From contig NZ_JAMTCF010000003.1 of the NCBI RefSeq assembly GCF_024171695.1, positions 295,548 to 359,547 of the forward strand: a DNA stretch of 64,000 bases, read 5' to 3'. Below the pieces are notes generated by a model. That model saw nothing but the letters and a program-made list of their open reading frames with translations. It made no database searches and had not been told where the DNA came from. Source of the DNA: Actinosynnema pretiosum (lineage in GTDB: Bacteria; Actinomycetota; Actinomycetes; Mycobacteriales; Pseudonocardiaceae). The position numbers were made by a program, and so were the translations under genes. Positions 51,591-61,117 of this stretch are shown one piece after another (the first letter of the stretch is position 1; every line of letters starts with the position of its first letter).

Positions 51591-52388
51591 TCACACCTGG
51601 TGGTTCGGGTTGAGCACCCGCGACAGGAAGGTCTTGGTCCGCTCCTGCTGCGGGTCGCCGATGACCTGCTCGGCCGGGCCCTGCTCGACGACGTACCCGC
51701 CGTCCATGAACAGCACCTTGTCCGCCACCTCGCGGGCGAACTGCATCTCGTGCGTGACCACGAGCATCGTCATGCCCTCGTCGGCGAGCTGGCGCATGAC
51801 CGCGAGCACGTCGCCGACCAGCTCCGGGTCCAGCGCCGAGGTCGGCTCGTCGAACAGCATGACGTCCGGGTCCATCGACAGCGCCCGCGCGATCGCGACC
51901 CGCTGCTGCTGCCCGCCGGACAGCTGAGCGGGCATGGCGTCGACCTTCTCGGACAGGCCGACGCGCTCCAGGTTGCGCAGCGCGATCTCCTCGGCCTGCT
52001 TCTGGTCCCGCTTGAGGACCTTGCGCTGCGCGACCGTGAGGTTGTTCAGCACGTTCAGGTGGGAGAACAGGTTGAAGCTTTGGAACACCATGCCGATCCG
52101 GGTGCGGGCGCGGTCGATGTCCACGTCCGGGTCGGTCAGCTCGACGCCGTCGACGACGATCTTGCCACCGCTGGGCTCCTCCAGCAGGTTCACGCAGCGC
52201 AGCAGCGTCGACTTGCCCGAGCCGGACGGCCCGATGACGCACACCACCTCGCCCCGCCTGACCTGGAGGTCGATGCCCTTGAGCACGTCCAGCGGGCCGA
52301 ACGACTTCTTCAGCCCGGTGATCTCGACCGCGATGTCCTCGGCGGCGACCGCCTCGGCCGCACCGCCCTCAGCAACGACGTCGGTCAC
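51591..52388 (-). CDS. Polar amino-acid ABC importer ATPase (GlnQ-type)
   Basis: 265 residues. Walker [10 protein letters not shown], signature [15 protein letters not shown], Walker [16 protein letters not shown]-loop VTHEM, and [10 protein letters not shown] as Q-loop context: the PAAT family pattern (glutamine/glutamate/arginine type). GTG start at 52388 overlaps the permease stop. It energises the permease and substrate-binding protein encoded upstream. Confidence 0.95.
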   Translation of the reverse strand: MTDVVAEGGAAEAVAAEDIAVEITGLKKSFGPLDVLKGIDLQVRRGEVVCVIGPSGSGKSTLLRCVNLLEEPSGGKIVVDGVELTDPDVDIDRARTRIGMVFQSFNLFSHLNVLNNLTVAQRKVLKRDQKQAEEIALRNLERVGLSEKVDAMPAQLSGGQQQRVAIARALSMDPDVMLFDEPTSALDPELVGDVLAVMRQLADEGMTMLVVTHEMQFAREVADKVLFMDGGYVVEQGPAEQVIGDPQQERTKTFLSRVLNPNHQV

Positions 52389-53221
52389 GCCGACACCCCC
52401 AGACCCTTGGACTCCGGCGAGCTGACCTTCTTGCTGCGGCTGCCGCCCGCGCCCCGCGTCTCCATCCACCGCGACAGGTAGCCCAGCGGCAGCGTGATGA
52501 TCAGGTAGCACAGGCCCGCGATGAGCAGCGGCGTCACCGTCGGCGACTGGCTCAGCACCTCGCGGCCGTACTTGGTCAGCTCCCGCTGGGTCGCGATCAG
52601 CCCGATGATGCTGATCAGCGAGGAGTCCTTGGTGAGCATGATCAGCTCGTTGGTCAGCGGCGGCAGGATGATCCGGAACGCCTGCGGGATCACGACGGTG
52701 ACCGTCGTGCGGGTCTGGGACATGCCCAGCGACCGCGCGGCCTCCAGCTGCCCCTTCGGCACGGCCTTGATGCCCGCGCGGATCGTCTCCGCGATGTAGG
52801 CGGCGCCGACGACGCCGAGCGCGATGGCGGCCGTGGAGTAGATGTCGAACTTCAGGCCGAAGGCCAGCGGCACCGCGACGCTCAGCGCGACGAACACCAG
52901 CAGCGCCGGGACGCCCCGGAAGAACTCGATGTAGATCGTCGCGATCCACCGGTACGGGCCGACCGACGACAGCTTCATCAGCGCCAGCACCAGGCCGGCG
53001 ACCAGGCCGACGGCGAAGCCGAGCGCGGTGTAGACGACCGTGTTCACCAGCGCCGTCGTGATGACGTCCGGGAACATCTCCTTCGCCGTCTCGACGTCGA
53101 AGAAGGACTTGCGGATCGCCTCCCAGTCCGCCACGGCCGCGATCAGGGCGGCGACGACGACGAGCAGCGCGTACTGCGCGCCCCGGAAGACCTTGGCGCG
53201 CTGCCGCTTGGACAGTGCCAT
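52385..53221 (-). CDS. Polar amino-acid ABC importer permease
   Basis: 278 residues. An N-terminal helix, then the standard HisMQ permease fold with about five helices; the EAA loop is [21 protein letters not shown] (residues about 160-180). [13 protein letters not shown] is typical of GlnP/GltK-type proteins. As only one permease gene is present, it should work as a homodimer. Overlaps the ATPase gene by 4 bp. Confidence 0.95.
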   Translation of the reverse strand: MALSKRQRAKVFRGAQYALLVVVAALIAAVADWEAIRKSFFDVETAKEMFPDVITTALVNTVVYTALGFAVGLVAGLVLALMKLSSVGPYRWIATIYIEFFRGVPALLVFVALSVAVPLAFGLKFDIYSTAAIALGVVGAAYIAETIRAGIKAVPKGQLEAARSLGMSQTRTTVTVVIPQAFRIILPPLTNELIMLTKDSSLISIIGLIATQRELTKYGREVLSQSPTVTPLLIAGLCYLIITLPLGYLSRWMETRGAGGSRSKKVSSPESKGLGVSA

Positions 53222-53245
53222 CTCACTCCCTCAGGTTCGGACGGG

Positions 53246-53277
53246 CGCGGGGCCGGTGCTCTCGCACCGGCCCCGCG
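53246..53277 (-). terminator. Strong hairpin inside the importer operon
   Basis: CGCGGGGCCGGTGC and its complement with a 4-nt loop, between the binding-protein stop and the permease start. It probably halts part of the transcripts or protects the upstream message, giving excess binding protein over membrane parts. Confidence 0.75.
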
Positions 53278-53287
53278 GGTTCCCGAG

Positions 53288-54103
53288 TCAGTTGCTCGAC
53301 GGCTTCTTCCCGAACCACTTCTCGTAGATCGTGTCGTACTCGCCGCTCTCCTTGGCCTTCTTGATGACCTCGCCGATCTTGGCGTTGAGCGCGGTGTTGC
53401 CCTTCTTCAGGGCGATCCCGTACTGCTCGCCGGTGTCGAACTCGGCGGTCACCTCGGTCTCGGGGAACTTCTTGGCGTAGTCGAACAGCACGCCGTTGTC
53501 GTTGATGGCGGCGTCGATCGAACCGGTGCGCACGGCGGTCTCCAGCAGCGGCAGGTCCTCGAACTGCTTGACCTCGTAGCCGTTGGCCTGGGCGTTCGCG
53601 TTGCCGTACTCCTCGCCGGTGGTGCCCTGCTGCACGCCGAGGACCTTGCCCTTGAGGGACGCGAGGTCCTTCAGGCCGGAGTCCTTCTTGACCAGCAGCG
53701 CCTGGCTGGCGTCGAAGTACGGGTCGGAGAAGTCGACGGCTTCCTTGCGCTTCTCGGTGATCGTGATGCCCGCCGCGGCCACGTCGCACTCGCCGGTGCT
53801 GAACACCGTGCCCGAGGTGATGTTCTCGAACGGGGTGTCGAAGATCTGCTGGGTGACGCCCAGCTCCTTGGCGACCAGGTTGACCAGGTCGACGTCGAAC
53901 CCGACCGTCTCACCGTTCTGGGTGAACTGGAAGGGCTCGTACGACATGTGCGTGCAGGTGACCAGCTTGCCCTCCTGGACCAGGCTGATCTCGCTGCCAC
54001 CGCCCGCGGAGTTGTCCACCTTGGTCGCACACCCGGTCGCGGTGGCGGCCAGGGCGAGCACCGGAAGCAGGGCGCGCACGGCGTGCCTGGATCGACGGGT
54101 CAC
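53288..54103 (-). CDS. Polar amino-acid ABC importer substrate-binding lipoprotein
   Basis: 271 residues from the GTG at 54103, which has GGAG 8 bp upstream. Twin-Arg-like start (VTRRSRHAV), hydrophobic stretch and lipobox TATGCATK. Bacterial extracellular solute-binding family 3: MSYEPFQFTQNGETVGFDVDL, GITITEKRKEAVDFSDPYF, LGVQQGTTGEEY. Ligand probably glutamine, glutamate or another polar amino acid. Acts outside the membrane and delivers to the permease. Confidence 0.95.
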   Translation of the reverse strand: MTRRSRHAVRALLPVLALAATATGCATKVDNSAGGGSEISLVQEGKLVTCTHMSYEPFQFTQNGETVGFDVDLVNLVAKELGVTQQIFDTPFENITSGTVFSTGECDVAAAGITITEKRKEAVDFSDPYFDASQALLVKKDSGLKDLASLKGKVLGVQQGTTGEEYGNANAQANGYEVKQFEDLPLLETAVRTGSIDAAINDNGVLFDYAKKFPETEVTAEFDTGEQYGIALKKGNTALNAKIGEVIKKAKESGEYDTIYEKWFGKKPSSN

Positions 54104-54274
54104 GGTGTCACTCCTCGTAACTCTTTTGGTTGAGTGTTCGGCATACTGCCACTCGGGGGACACTGATGACAGCACGTGATTGTTACGGAGCGCGTCTAGA
54201 TACGATATTTTCGTTACAAATGCCATTCGGGTGAAGGATGTACGCTCATACGGGGTAGAGGCCGCAATTCGTGG

Positions 54275-56962
54275 TCAACGGCTCGTGGTGTGACGTCGGT
54301 CCGTCAGGAGCGAGGCGACCAGCGCCGTCCACCCGGTCTGGTGAGTGGCCCCCAGCCCCTCGCCGGTGTCCCCGTCGAAGTACTCGCTGAAGGTCACGTG
54401 CTCGCGCCACAGCGGTGAGTCCGTCGCCTCCACCCGCTTGCCGTCCGACGGCCTGCGCCCGTCCGAGTCCGGCAGGAACAGCGACACCAGCCTGCCCACC
54501 AGCTCGTCCGCCGCGCGCCCCGCCGTCACCTGCCGCTGCGAGCGGGTGGGAAGTTCCACGTGAAACCTTCCCCGGTGGAACGACTCGATCGTGCGCAGCG
54601 CCTCGACCAGCAGCGCGTTCGTCGGGAACCACACCGGGCCGCGCCAGTTCGAGTTGCCGCCGAACATCGGCGTGTGCGACTCGCCCGGCTCGTAGCCCAT
54701 CCGGTGCTCCTGGTCGGCGATCTGCACCTCCAGGCCCTCCCGGTGCGCCGCCGACAGCGACCGGATGCCGTGCGGCGACAGGAACTCGCCCTCGTCGAGC
54801 ATCCTGGTCAGCACCAGCCGCAGCTTGCGCTCGTCCAGCAGCGACAGCAGCGCCCGCCCGTCCGGCTCGCGGGTGATGAACCGCGCCAGCTCCGGCCTGC
54901 GCGCCAGCAGGTGCTCCAACCTGCGGGTGAAGCCCGGCACCTCGGCGTCCACCCACGGCTCCAGCACCGCGCACGCCAGCACCGGGATCAGGCCCACCAT
55001 CGACCGCACCCGCACCGGCTTGGACTCCACCGACCCGTCCGGCAGCCGCCGCGACACCACGTCGTAGCAGAAGCCGTCCGTCTCGTCCCAGATCCCGCGC
55101 CCGCCCGAGCCGAACTGCGCCGCCGCGTCCGCGATGCTCAGGAAGTGCTCCACGAACTTCGTGGCCACGTCCTCGTACGAGTCGTCGACCCGCGCCAGCT
55201 CCAGCGCCATCTCCATCATGTGCAGCGAGTACGCCGCCATCCACGAGGTCGCGTCGGACTGCTCCAGCCGCCACTGCCCCAGCATCGGCTCCGACCGGTT
55301 CACCGGGCCGATGTTGTCCATGCCGAGGAACCCGCCCTCGAACAGGTAGCTGCCGTCGGCGTCCTTGCGGTTGACCCACCAGGAGAAGTTCAGCAGCAGC
55401 TTGTGGAAGATCTTCGCCAGGAACTTCCGGTCCGGGACCGGCTCCGACCGGTACACCTGGAGCGCGGCCCAGGCGTGCACCGGCGGGTTCACGTCGCCGA
55501 ACTCCCACTCGTAGGCGGGCAGCTGGCCGTTGGGGTGCATCAGCCACTCCCGGCACAGCAGGAGCAGCTGCTCCTTCGCGAACGCCGGGTCCACCCGCGC
55601 GAACGGCACGGTGTGGAACGCCAGGTCCCACGCCGCGAACCAGGGGTACTCCCACTCGTCCGGCATGGAGATCACGTCGGCCACGTCGAAGTGCCGCCAG
55701 TGCGAGTTGCGCGCGTGCGGGCTCTTGCGCGAGGTCGGCGCGGCGGGCTTGCCGGGGTCGCCCTCCAGCCAGTCGCTGGTGCGGAAGCGGTAGTGCTGCT
55801 TGGTCCACATCAGCCCGGCCATCGCGCGGCGCACCACGCCCGCGCGCACCGGGTCGAGGTCGGTGCGGTGGAACTCGTCGGCCTCGGCCGAGCGCGCCCC
55901 CACCACCTCGTCGAACGAGGGGCCGAACGCGTCCGGGTGCCCGTCGCCCTCGACCAGCCGCAGCCGCACGGTCACCGACTCGCCGGGCCGGACCGACCCG
56001 AACGAGTACCAGGCCGCCGCCTTCGTGCCGGGCGCGCTGCGCTCACCGGGGCCGACGACCTGGCAGGCGCCCGCCTCGCCGGACACGACGTGCCGGTCGA
56101 TGCCGTCCTTGGTGAAGCGGGTGGGGTTCTCGGCCGCCCCGAACAGGGCGACCTCGTTCGTCTCGTTGTCCGTCACCAGCAGCACCGGCGCGCCCTCGAC
56201 GTGCAGCGTGTAGCGGCCCAGCGCGCCGTGCTCGGCGGTCACCCGCGACCAGCCGTCCTGCGCCGACGCGGTCAGGTGCGGCCTGCGGTCGTCGCGGCCC
56301 CACGCCCAGGTGTTGCGGAACCACAGCTGCGGCAGCAGGTGCAGCGGCGCGGCGTCCGGGCCGTGGTTGGTCGCGGTCAGCACCGCGCACACGTCGGTCG
56401 GCCCCGCCTTGGCGTAGGTCACCTCGACGTCGAAGAACCGGTTCTCGTCCAGCGCGCCGCTGTCCGACAGCTCCGGCTCGCGGTCCTGCCTGGTCGCGTG
56501 CGCCGACATCGAGCGCAGCTCGGCGTAGGGGAACTCGGCCTGCGGGTAGCGGTAGAGCACCTTCATCCACGAGTGCGTGGGCGTCCCGTCGACGACCCAC
56601 CAGTGCTCCTTGGCGTCCTCGCCGTGGTTGCCCTCGTTGTTGGTGAGCCCGAAGTACCGCTCCTTCAGGATCGGGTCGCGGCCGTTCCACAGCGCGAGCC
56701 CGAGGTTGAGGAAGCCGTGCACGTCGCAGATGCCCGCGATGCCGTCCTCGCCCCACCGGTACGCCCGCGAGCGGGCGTGGTCGAACGGGAACGACGTCCA
56801 GGCGTCACCGCCCGGGGAGTAGTCCTCGCGGACCGTCCCCCACTGGCGCCCGGCCAGGTAGGGGCCCCACAGGCGCCACGGTGCGGTGGGCGAGTCCGAG
56901 ACGGCCAACCTGGCCCGCTCGGCTTCCAGCCTTTGCTCGGTCACGGGCCCAGTGTGCGACAT
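54275..56962 (-). CDS. GH63-like (MGH1-type) glycoside hydrolase
   Basis: 895 residues. An N-terminal beta domain (WGPYLAGRQWGTVREDYSPG, LTNNEGNHGEDAKEHWW in pieces) and a C-terminal (alpha/alpha)6 barrel with FAAWDLAFHTVPFA, EWEFGDVNPPVHAWA, FEGGFLGMDNIGPVNRS and GNSNWRGPVWFPTNALL. The WDxAFH and RGPVWxxxN blocks are those of the GH63/mannosylglycerate hydrolase-like group, which cleave alpha-glucosides; the exact sugar is unknown. Cytoplasmic, no signal. The ATG at 56962 was taken; a GTG 18 bp downstream is an alternative. Monocistronic. Confidence 0.9.
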   Translation of the reverse strand: MSHTGPVTEQRLEAERARLAVSDSPTAPWRLWGPYLAGRQWGTVREDYSPGGDAWTSFPFDHARSRAYRWGEDGIAGICDVHGFLNLGLALWNGRDPILKERYFGLTNNEGNHGEDAKEHWWVVDGTPTHSWMKVLYRYPQAEFPYAELRSMSAHATRQDREPELSDSGALDENRFFDVEVTYAKAGPTDVCAVLTATNHGPDAAPLHLLPQLWFRNTWAWGRDDRRPHLTASAQDGWSRVTAEHGALGRYTLHVEGAPVLLVTDNETNEVALFGAAENPTRFTKDGIDRHVVSGEAGACQVVGPGERSAPGTKAAAWYSFGSVRPGESVTVRLRLVEGDGHPDAFGPSFDEVVGARSAEADEFHRTDLDPVRAGVVRRAMAGLMWTKQHYRFRTSDWLEGDPGKPAAPTSRKSPHARNSHWRHFDVADVISMPDEWEYPWFAAWDLAFHTVPFARVDPAFAKEQLLLLCREWLMHPNGQLPAYEWEFGDVNPPVHAWAALQVYRSEPVPDRKFLAKIFHKLLLNFSWWVNRKDADGSYLFEGGFLGMDNIGPVNRSEPMLGQWRLEQSDATSWMAAYSLHMMEMALELARVDDSYEDVATKFVEHFLSIADAAAQFGSGGRGIWDETDGFCYDVVSRRLPDGSVESKPVRVRSMVGLIPVLACAVLEPWVDAEVPGFTRRLEHLLARRPELARFITREPDGRALLSLLDERKLRLVLTRMLDEGEFLSPHGIRSLSAAHREGLEVQIADQEHRMGYEPGESHTPMFGGNSNWRGPVWFPTNALLVEALRTIESFHRGRFHVELPTRSQRQVTAGRAADELVGRLVSLFLPDSDGRRPSDGKRVEATDSPLWREHVTFSEYFDGDTGEGLGATHQTGWTALVASLLTDRRHTTSR

Positions 56963-57144
56963 CGATCCGGTGCACCGGTTCCCTCTCGGTTGCGTAATGG
57001 TGCCCACCCGTCCGGGTTAACGGAACTCGGCGAACGGCCCACGAACCGGCCTTGACCTGCGCGGGAAAGCCTGCGACCGCGATCACCGGTGATCGGGGAC
57101 GGCGCCGCTCCCGCCCTCCGGCGACGGGCGGGAGCGGCCCCGGT

Positions 57145-58554
57145 TCACCTGCGGGTGTGGGCGTCCAGCACGAGCGCGACGGCCTCGGTGACCCGCGCGG
57201 CGTGCGCCAGGTTCAGCCACTCGTCGGGCACGTGGCAGTTGCTGTCCGGGCCGACCGCGCCGGTCACCACGAACTGCGCCGCCGGGTACGCCTCGTGCAG
57301 CAGCCCCATGAACGGGATCGAGCCGCCCAGCGACACCGTCCGCCAGGGCGAGCCGAACACGTCGGCGCCCACCCGGTCCAGCGACTCGCGCAGCCACGGT
57401 GCCAGCTCCGGCGCGTTCCAGCCGGACGCGTGCTCGGTGCGCGACAGCTCCACCACCGCGCCGTACGGCACGTCGGTGGTCAGCGCGCGCTCCACGGCGG
57501 CCAGCGCCTCGGCCGAGTCGGCCGTCGGGGGCAGCCGGAAGCTCAGCACCAGCGTGGTCGAGGGCCGCAGCACGTTGCCCGCGTCCTCGGGCTTGGGCAG
57601 GCCGTCCGCGCCGGTGACCGACAGGGTGGGCCGCCAGCCGTTGTTGAGCGCCAGCTGCACCTCGTCCTCGTCCACCGGCCCGGTGCCGCCCGCCCACGGC
57701 ACGGCCCCGGTCAGCGAGCCCGGCGCGGCGGCCACGGCCTCGCGGATCTCGGCGACCCGGTTCTCCGGCACGTCGACGTGCATCTCCAGCAGGCGGATCT
57801 CGCCGGTGGCCGAGTCCTCCAGCCGGTCCAGCAGCTGCCTGGCGATCCGGAACGAGCTGGGCACGATGCCGCTGGCCATGCCCGAGTGCAGGCCGCCCTC
57901 GACCACCTTCACGGTCAGCGCCACCTGGACCAGGCCGCGCAGCGAGGTGGTCAGCCACATCCGCTCGTAGTCGTTGCCGCCCGAGTCCAGGCACACGACC
58001 AGGCTCACGTCGCCGAGCCGGGGCTTGAGGTGCTCCAGGTAGGCGGGCAGGTCGGGGCTGCCGGACTCCTCGCTGGTCTCCAGCAGCAGCACGCACCGGG
58101 CGTGCTGCCCGCCCGCCGCGCGCACCGCCTCGATGGCGGTGACGGCGGCGTAGCCGGAGTAGCCGTCGTCGGCCGAGCCCCGGCCGTAGAGCCTGCCGTC
58201 GCGCACGACCGGGGTCCACGGGTCGAGACCCTCGGACCAGTTGGCGACCGGCGGCTGCTTGTCGAGGTGGCCGTAGAGCAGCACGGTGTCGTCGCCCGCC
58301 GTGGCGGGCACGTCCACCAGGAGCAGCGGGGTGCGTCCCGGCAGGCGGACCACCTCCACCTGCGCGCCGGGCAGGTCGCGGGCCACGAGCCACGCGCGCA
58401 CGTGCTCGACGGCGGCGTCGAGGTGGCCGCTCTCGGCCCAGTCCGGGTCGAACGCGGGGGAGACGGCGGGCACGGCGACGAGCCCGGTCAGGCTGGGCAG
58501 GACGTCCTCGTCCCAGGTGCTTCGGACGGTACGGGTCAACGCAGATCGGTCCAC
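57145..58554 (-). CDS. M20 family dipeptidase
   Basis: 469 residues. Zinc peptidase of the ArgE/DapE/CPG2 family: YGHLDKQPP (first His, Asp), GRGSADDGYSG (bridging Asp region), LLETSEESGSPDL (catalytic Glu), CLDSGGND, and a lid domain from about 190 to 330. This length and SxPFMG near the end fit the M20 dipeptidases related to carnosinase. Cytoplasmic. Divergent from the dehydrogenase operon across 337 bp. Confidence 0.93.
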   Translation of the reverse strand: MDRSALTRTVRSTWDEDVLPSLTGLVAVPAVSPAFDPDWAESGHLDAAVEHVRAWLVARDLPGAQVEVVRLPGRTPLLLVDVPATAGDDTVLLYGHLDKQPPVANWSEGLDPWTPVVRDGRLYGRGSADDGYSGYAAVTAIEAVRAAGGQHARCVLLLETSEESGSPDLPAYLEHLKPRLGDVSLVVCLDSGGNDYERMWLTTSLRGLVQVALTVKVVEGGLHSGMASGIVPSSFRIARQLLDRLEDSATGEIRLLEMHVDVPENRVAEIREAVAAAPGSLTGAVPWAGGTGPVDEDEVQLALNNGWRPTLSVTGADGLPKPEDAGNVLRPSTTLVLSFRLPPTADSAEALAAVERALTTDVPYGAVVELSRTEHASGWNAPELAPWLRESLDRVGADVFGSPWRTVSLGGSIPFMGLLHEAYPAAQFVVTGAVGPDSNCHVPDEWLNLAHAARVTEAVALVLDAHTRR

Positions 58555-58630
58555 CCCCTGATCCTGGCACGCCCGTGCCGTGCGGCACCCCGAACGCGCT
58601 CTGTTAACAAGCGATAACCGGGACAGTAGT

Positions 58631-58645
58631 GTTCGTTATCCGAAC
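58631..58645. promoter_or_regulatory. Palindrome in the dehydrogenase promoter region
   Basis: GTTCG-TTATC-CGAAC, a perfect 15-bp dyad in the less GC-rich 337-bp gap between the dipeptidase and the E1-alpha gene. The gap also has GTTAAC and GATAAC at 58604-58617. It may bind the operon's regulator (for example an Lrp/BkdR type), which is not in the window. I see nothing coding in the gap. Confidence 0.4.
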
Positions 58646-58891
58646 GGGGTGATCGGTGGTCCAAAGATAGGCCTTCCGATTGTTTGTGCTGCTCAGACTG
58701 CTGTGCGGTCTGCCGAAAAATGGGACGGGACTCACCGGTTTGAGTGATTCCGTGTCAGGATGTGGATGAGAACACCGTCAGTGCCGACGGCTGTCGGGCC
58801 GCCCTCACCGGGGTCGCCGACGACCGGAGGGCGAGCCGCGGACGGTCGTCACGAGCGACCGGGCGGCCTCCTAGACGTAGGGAGCAGGACG

Positions 58892-60085
58892 ATGTCGTCC
58901 CCAGAAGAATGGACGCACCCCGGTCCGGACGCAGTTCCGGCGACCGGGGCCGCGCCGACCGCCGCGCAGGTGATCGCCGGTCTCAAGGCCACGGACGAGG
59001 GCGGCTCGGACCTGGTGCAGCTGCTCACCCCCGAGGGCGAGCGGGTGCGCCACCCCGACTTCGACGTCGACGTCACGGCCGAGGAGCTGCGCGGGCTGTA
59101 CCGCGACATGGTCCTGGTCCGCCGGGTCGACCGCGAGGCCAACGCCCTGCAGCGCAAGGGCGAGCTCGGCCTCTGGGCGCCCCTGCTCGGCCAGGAGGCC
59201 GCGCAGGTCGGCGCCGGGCGGGCGATGCGGTCGCAGGACATGGCGTTCCCCAGCTACCGCGAGCACGGCGTCGCCTGGTGCCGGGGCGTTCCCCCGACCG
59301 ACCTGCTCAGCATGTTCCGGGGCACCGACCAGTGCGGCTGGGACCCGGTCGAGCACCGCTTCCACCCCTACACGATCGTCATCGGCAACCAGGTGCTCAA
59401 CGCCACCGGGTACGCCATGGGCCAGCGGTTCGACGGCGCCGTGGGCGACCAGGACGGCGAGGCCACCATGGCCTTCTTCGGCGACGGCGCCACCAGCCAG
59501 GGCGACGTGCACGAGGGCTTCGTCTGGGCTGCCGTCTACGACGCGCCGGTGGTGTTCTTCTGCCAGAACAACCAGTGGGCCATCTCCGAGCCCACCGAGC
59601 GCCAGTCCCGGCTCCCGCTCTACCAGCGGGCGCGCGGCTACGGCTTCCCCGGCATCCGGGTCGACGGCAACGACGTCCTCGCCACCCTCGCCGTCACGCG
59701 CTGGGCGCTCGACCAGTGCCGCACCGGCAACGGCCCCGTCCTGATCGAGGCGTTCACCTACCGGATGGACGCCCACACCACCTCGGACGACCCGTCCCGC
59801 TACCGGCTCTCCGACGAGCTGGAGCTGTGGAAGCTCAAGGACCCCATCGAGCGGGTCAAGGTGCACCTGGTCAAGCAGCAGTGGGCCGACCAGGAGTTCT
59901 TCGACTACGTCGAGCTGGAGGCCGACGAGCTGGGCGCCCAGCTGCGCGAGCACTGCTCGTCGCTCCAGGCGCCGCCCGCCGAGCGGATCTTCAGCCAGGT
60001 GTACGCGGAGGGCAGCCCCGTCGTGGACGCCCAGCGCGAGGAGTTCCTGTCCTACCACGCCGGTTTCCTCGGAGGTGAGCGCTGA
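58892..60085 (+). CDS. bkdA: 2-oxoacid dehydrogenase E1 alpha subunit (branched-chain type)
   Basis: 397 residues. Thiamine diphosphate site GDGATSQGDVHEGFVWAAVY ... QNNQWAIS, plus the phosphorylation-loop-like MDAHTTSDDPSRYR. With E1 beta it decarboxylates 2-oxoacids. The separate alpha and beta genes followed by E2 match the Bkd/Pdh layout of actinobacteria such as Rv2497c-Rv2495c; whether branched-chain acids or pyruvate is the main substrate cannot be settled here. ATG at 58892 with AGGGAGCAGG upstream. It overlaps E1 beta (TGATG). Confidence 0.9.
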   Translation: MSSPEEWTHPGPDAVPATGAAPTAAQVIAGLKATDEGGSDLVQLLTPEGERVRHPDFDVDVTAEELRGLYRDMVLVRRVDREANALQRKGELGLWAPLLGQEAAQVGAGRAMRSQDMAFPSYREHGVAWCRGVPPTDLLSMFRGTDQCGWDPVEHRFHPYTIVIGNQVLNATGYAMGQRFDGAVGDQDGEATMAFFGDGATSQGDVHEGFVWAAVYDAPVVFFCQNNQWAISEPTERQSRLPLYQRARGYGFPGIRVDGNDVLATLAVTRWALDQCRTGNGPVLIEAFTYRMDAHTTSDDPSRYRLSDELELWKLKDPIERVKVHLVKQQWADQEFFDYVELEADELGAQLREHCSSLQAPPAERIFSQVYAEGSPVVDAQREEFLSYHAGFLGGER

Positions 60086-61107
60086 TGGCCGCGCCGACCG
60101 TCGACCGCCCGGACGCGGGCGCGCCCGCCGCCGTGCAGACCCTCACCATCGCCAAGGCGATCAACTCCGGCCTGCGCGCCGCGATGGAGGCCGACCCGAA
60201 GGTCGTCGTCATGGGCGAGGACGTCGGCAAGCTCGGCGGCGTCTTCCGCATCACCGACGGGCTGCAGAAGGACTTCGGCGAGCAGCGCGTGCTGGACACG
60301 CCGCTGGCCGAGTCCGGCATCGTCGGCACCGCCGTTGGCCTGGCGCTGCGCGGCTACCGGCCGGTGTGCGAGATCCAGTTCGACGGCTTCATCTTCCCGG
60401 CGTTCGACCAGATCGTCAGCCAGGTCGCCAAGCTGCACTACCGCACCCAGGGCAGGCTCAAGCTGCCCATCGTGATCCGGGTGCCCTACGGCGGCGGCAT
60501 CGGCGCGGTCGAGCACCACTCCGAGTCGCCCGAGGGGTACTTCGCGCACACCGCGGGCCTCAAGGTCGTCACCTGCTCGAACCCGGCCGACGCGCACTGG
60601 ATGATCCAGCAGGCCATCGCCTGCGACGACCCGGTGCTGTTCTTCGAGCCGAAGCGGCGCTACTACGAGAAGGGGCAGGTCGACACGACCGCCGCCCCCG
60701 GCCCGCTGTTCGCCTCGCGGGTGCTGCGGGAGGGCGCGGACGTGACGGTCGCGGCCTACGGGCCGGTCGTGCGCACCGCGCTGGAGGCCGCCGCCGCCGC
60801 CGAGGAGGACGGGCGTTCGCTGGCCGTCGTCGACCTGCGCTCGCTCTCGCCGCTGGACCTCGGCCCGGTGTACGAGTCGGTGCGGCGCACCGGCAGGCTC
60901 GTCGTGGTGTCCGAGGCGCCCGGCGAGGCGTCGCTGGCCAGCCACATCGCGGCCCAGGTGCAGCAGGAGTGCTTCTACTCGCTCCAGGCCCCGGTGCTCA
61001 GGGTGACCGGGTACGACACGCCCTACCCGCCCGCGAAGCTGGAGGAGGAGTTCCTCCCCGACCTCGACCGGGTGCTCGACGCCGTAGACCGCTCGATGGC
61101 CTGGTGA
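60085..61107 (+). CDS. bkdB: 2-oxoacid dehydrogenase E1 beta subunit
   Basis: 340 residues. Transketolase pyrimidine-binding domain (VMGEDVGKLGGVFRITDGL, LDTPLAESGIVGTAVGLAL) and C-terminal transketolase domain (VAAYGPVVRTALEAA, VVDLRSLSPLD). Pairs with the alpha subunit encoded immediately upstream, with one shared base at the TGATG junction. EIQFDGFIFPAFDQIVSQVAK closely recalls BkdB of Mycobacterium. Confidence 0.95.
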   Translation: MAAPTVDRPDAGAPAAVQTLTIAKAINSGLRAAMEADPKVVVMGEDVGKLGGVFRITDGLQKDFGEQRVLDTPLAESGIVGTAVGLALRGYRPVCEIQFDGFIFPAFDQIVSQVAKLHYRTQGRLKLPIVIRVPYGGGIGAVEHHSESPEGYFAHTAGLKVVTCSNPADAHWMIQQAIACDDPVLFFEPKRRYYEKGQVDTTAAPGPLFASRVLREGADVTVAAYGPVVRTALEAAAAAEEDGRSLAVVDLRSLSPLDLGPVYESVRRTGRLVVVSEAPGEASLASHIAAQVQQECFYSLQAPVLRVTGYDTPYPPAKLEEEFLPDLDRVLDAVDRSMAW

Positions 61108-61117
61108 GGGGGAGATC

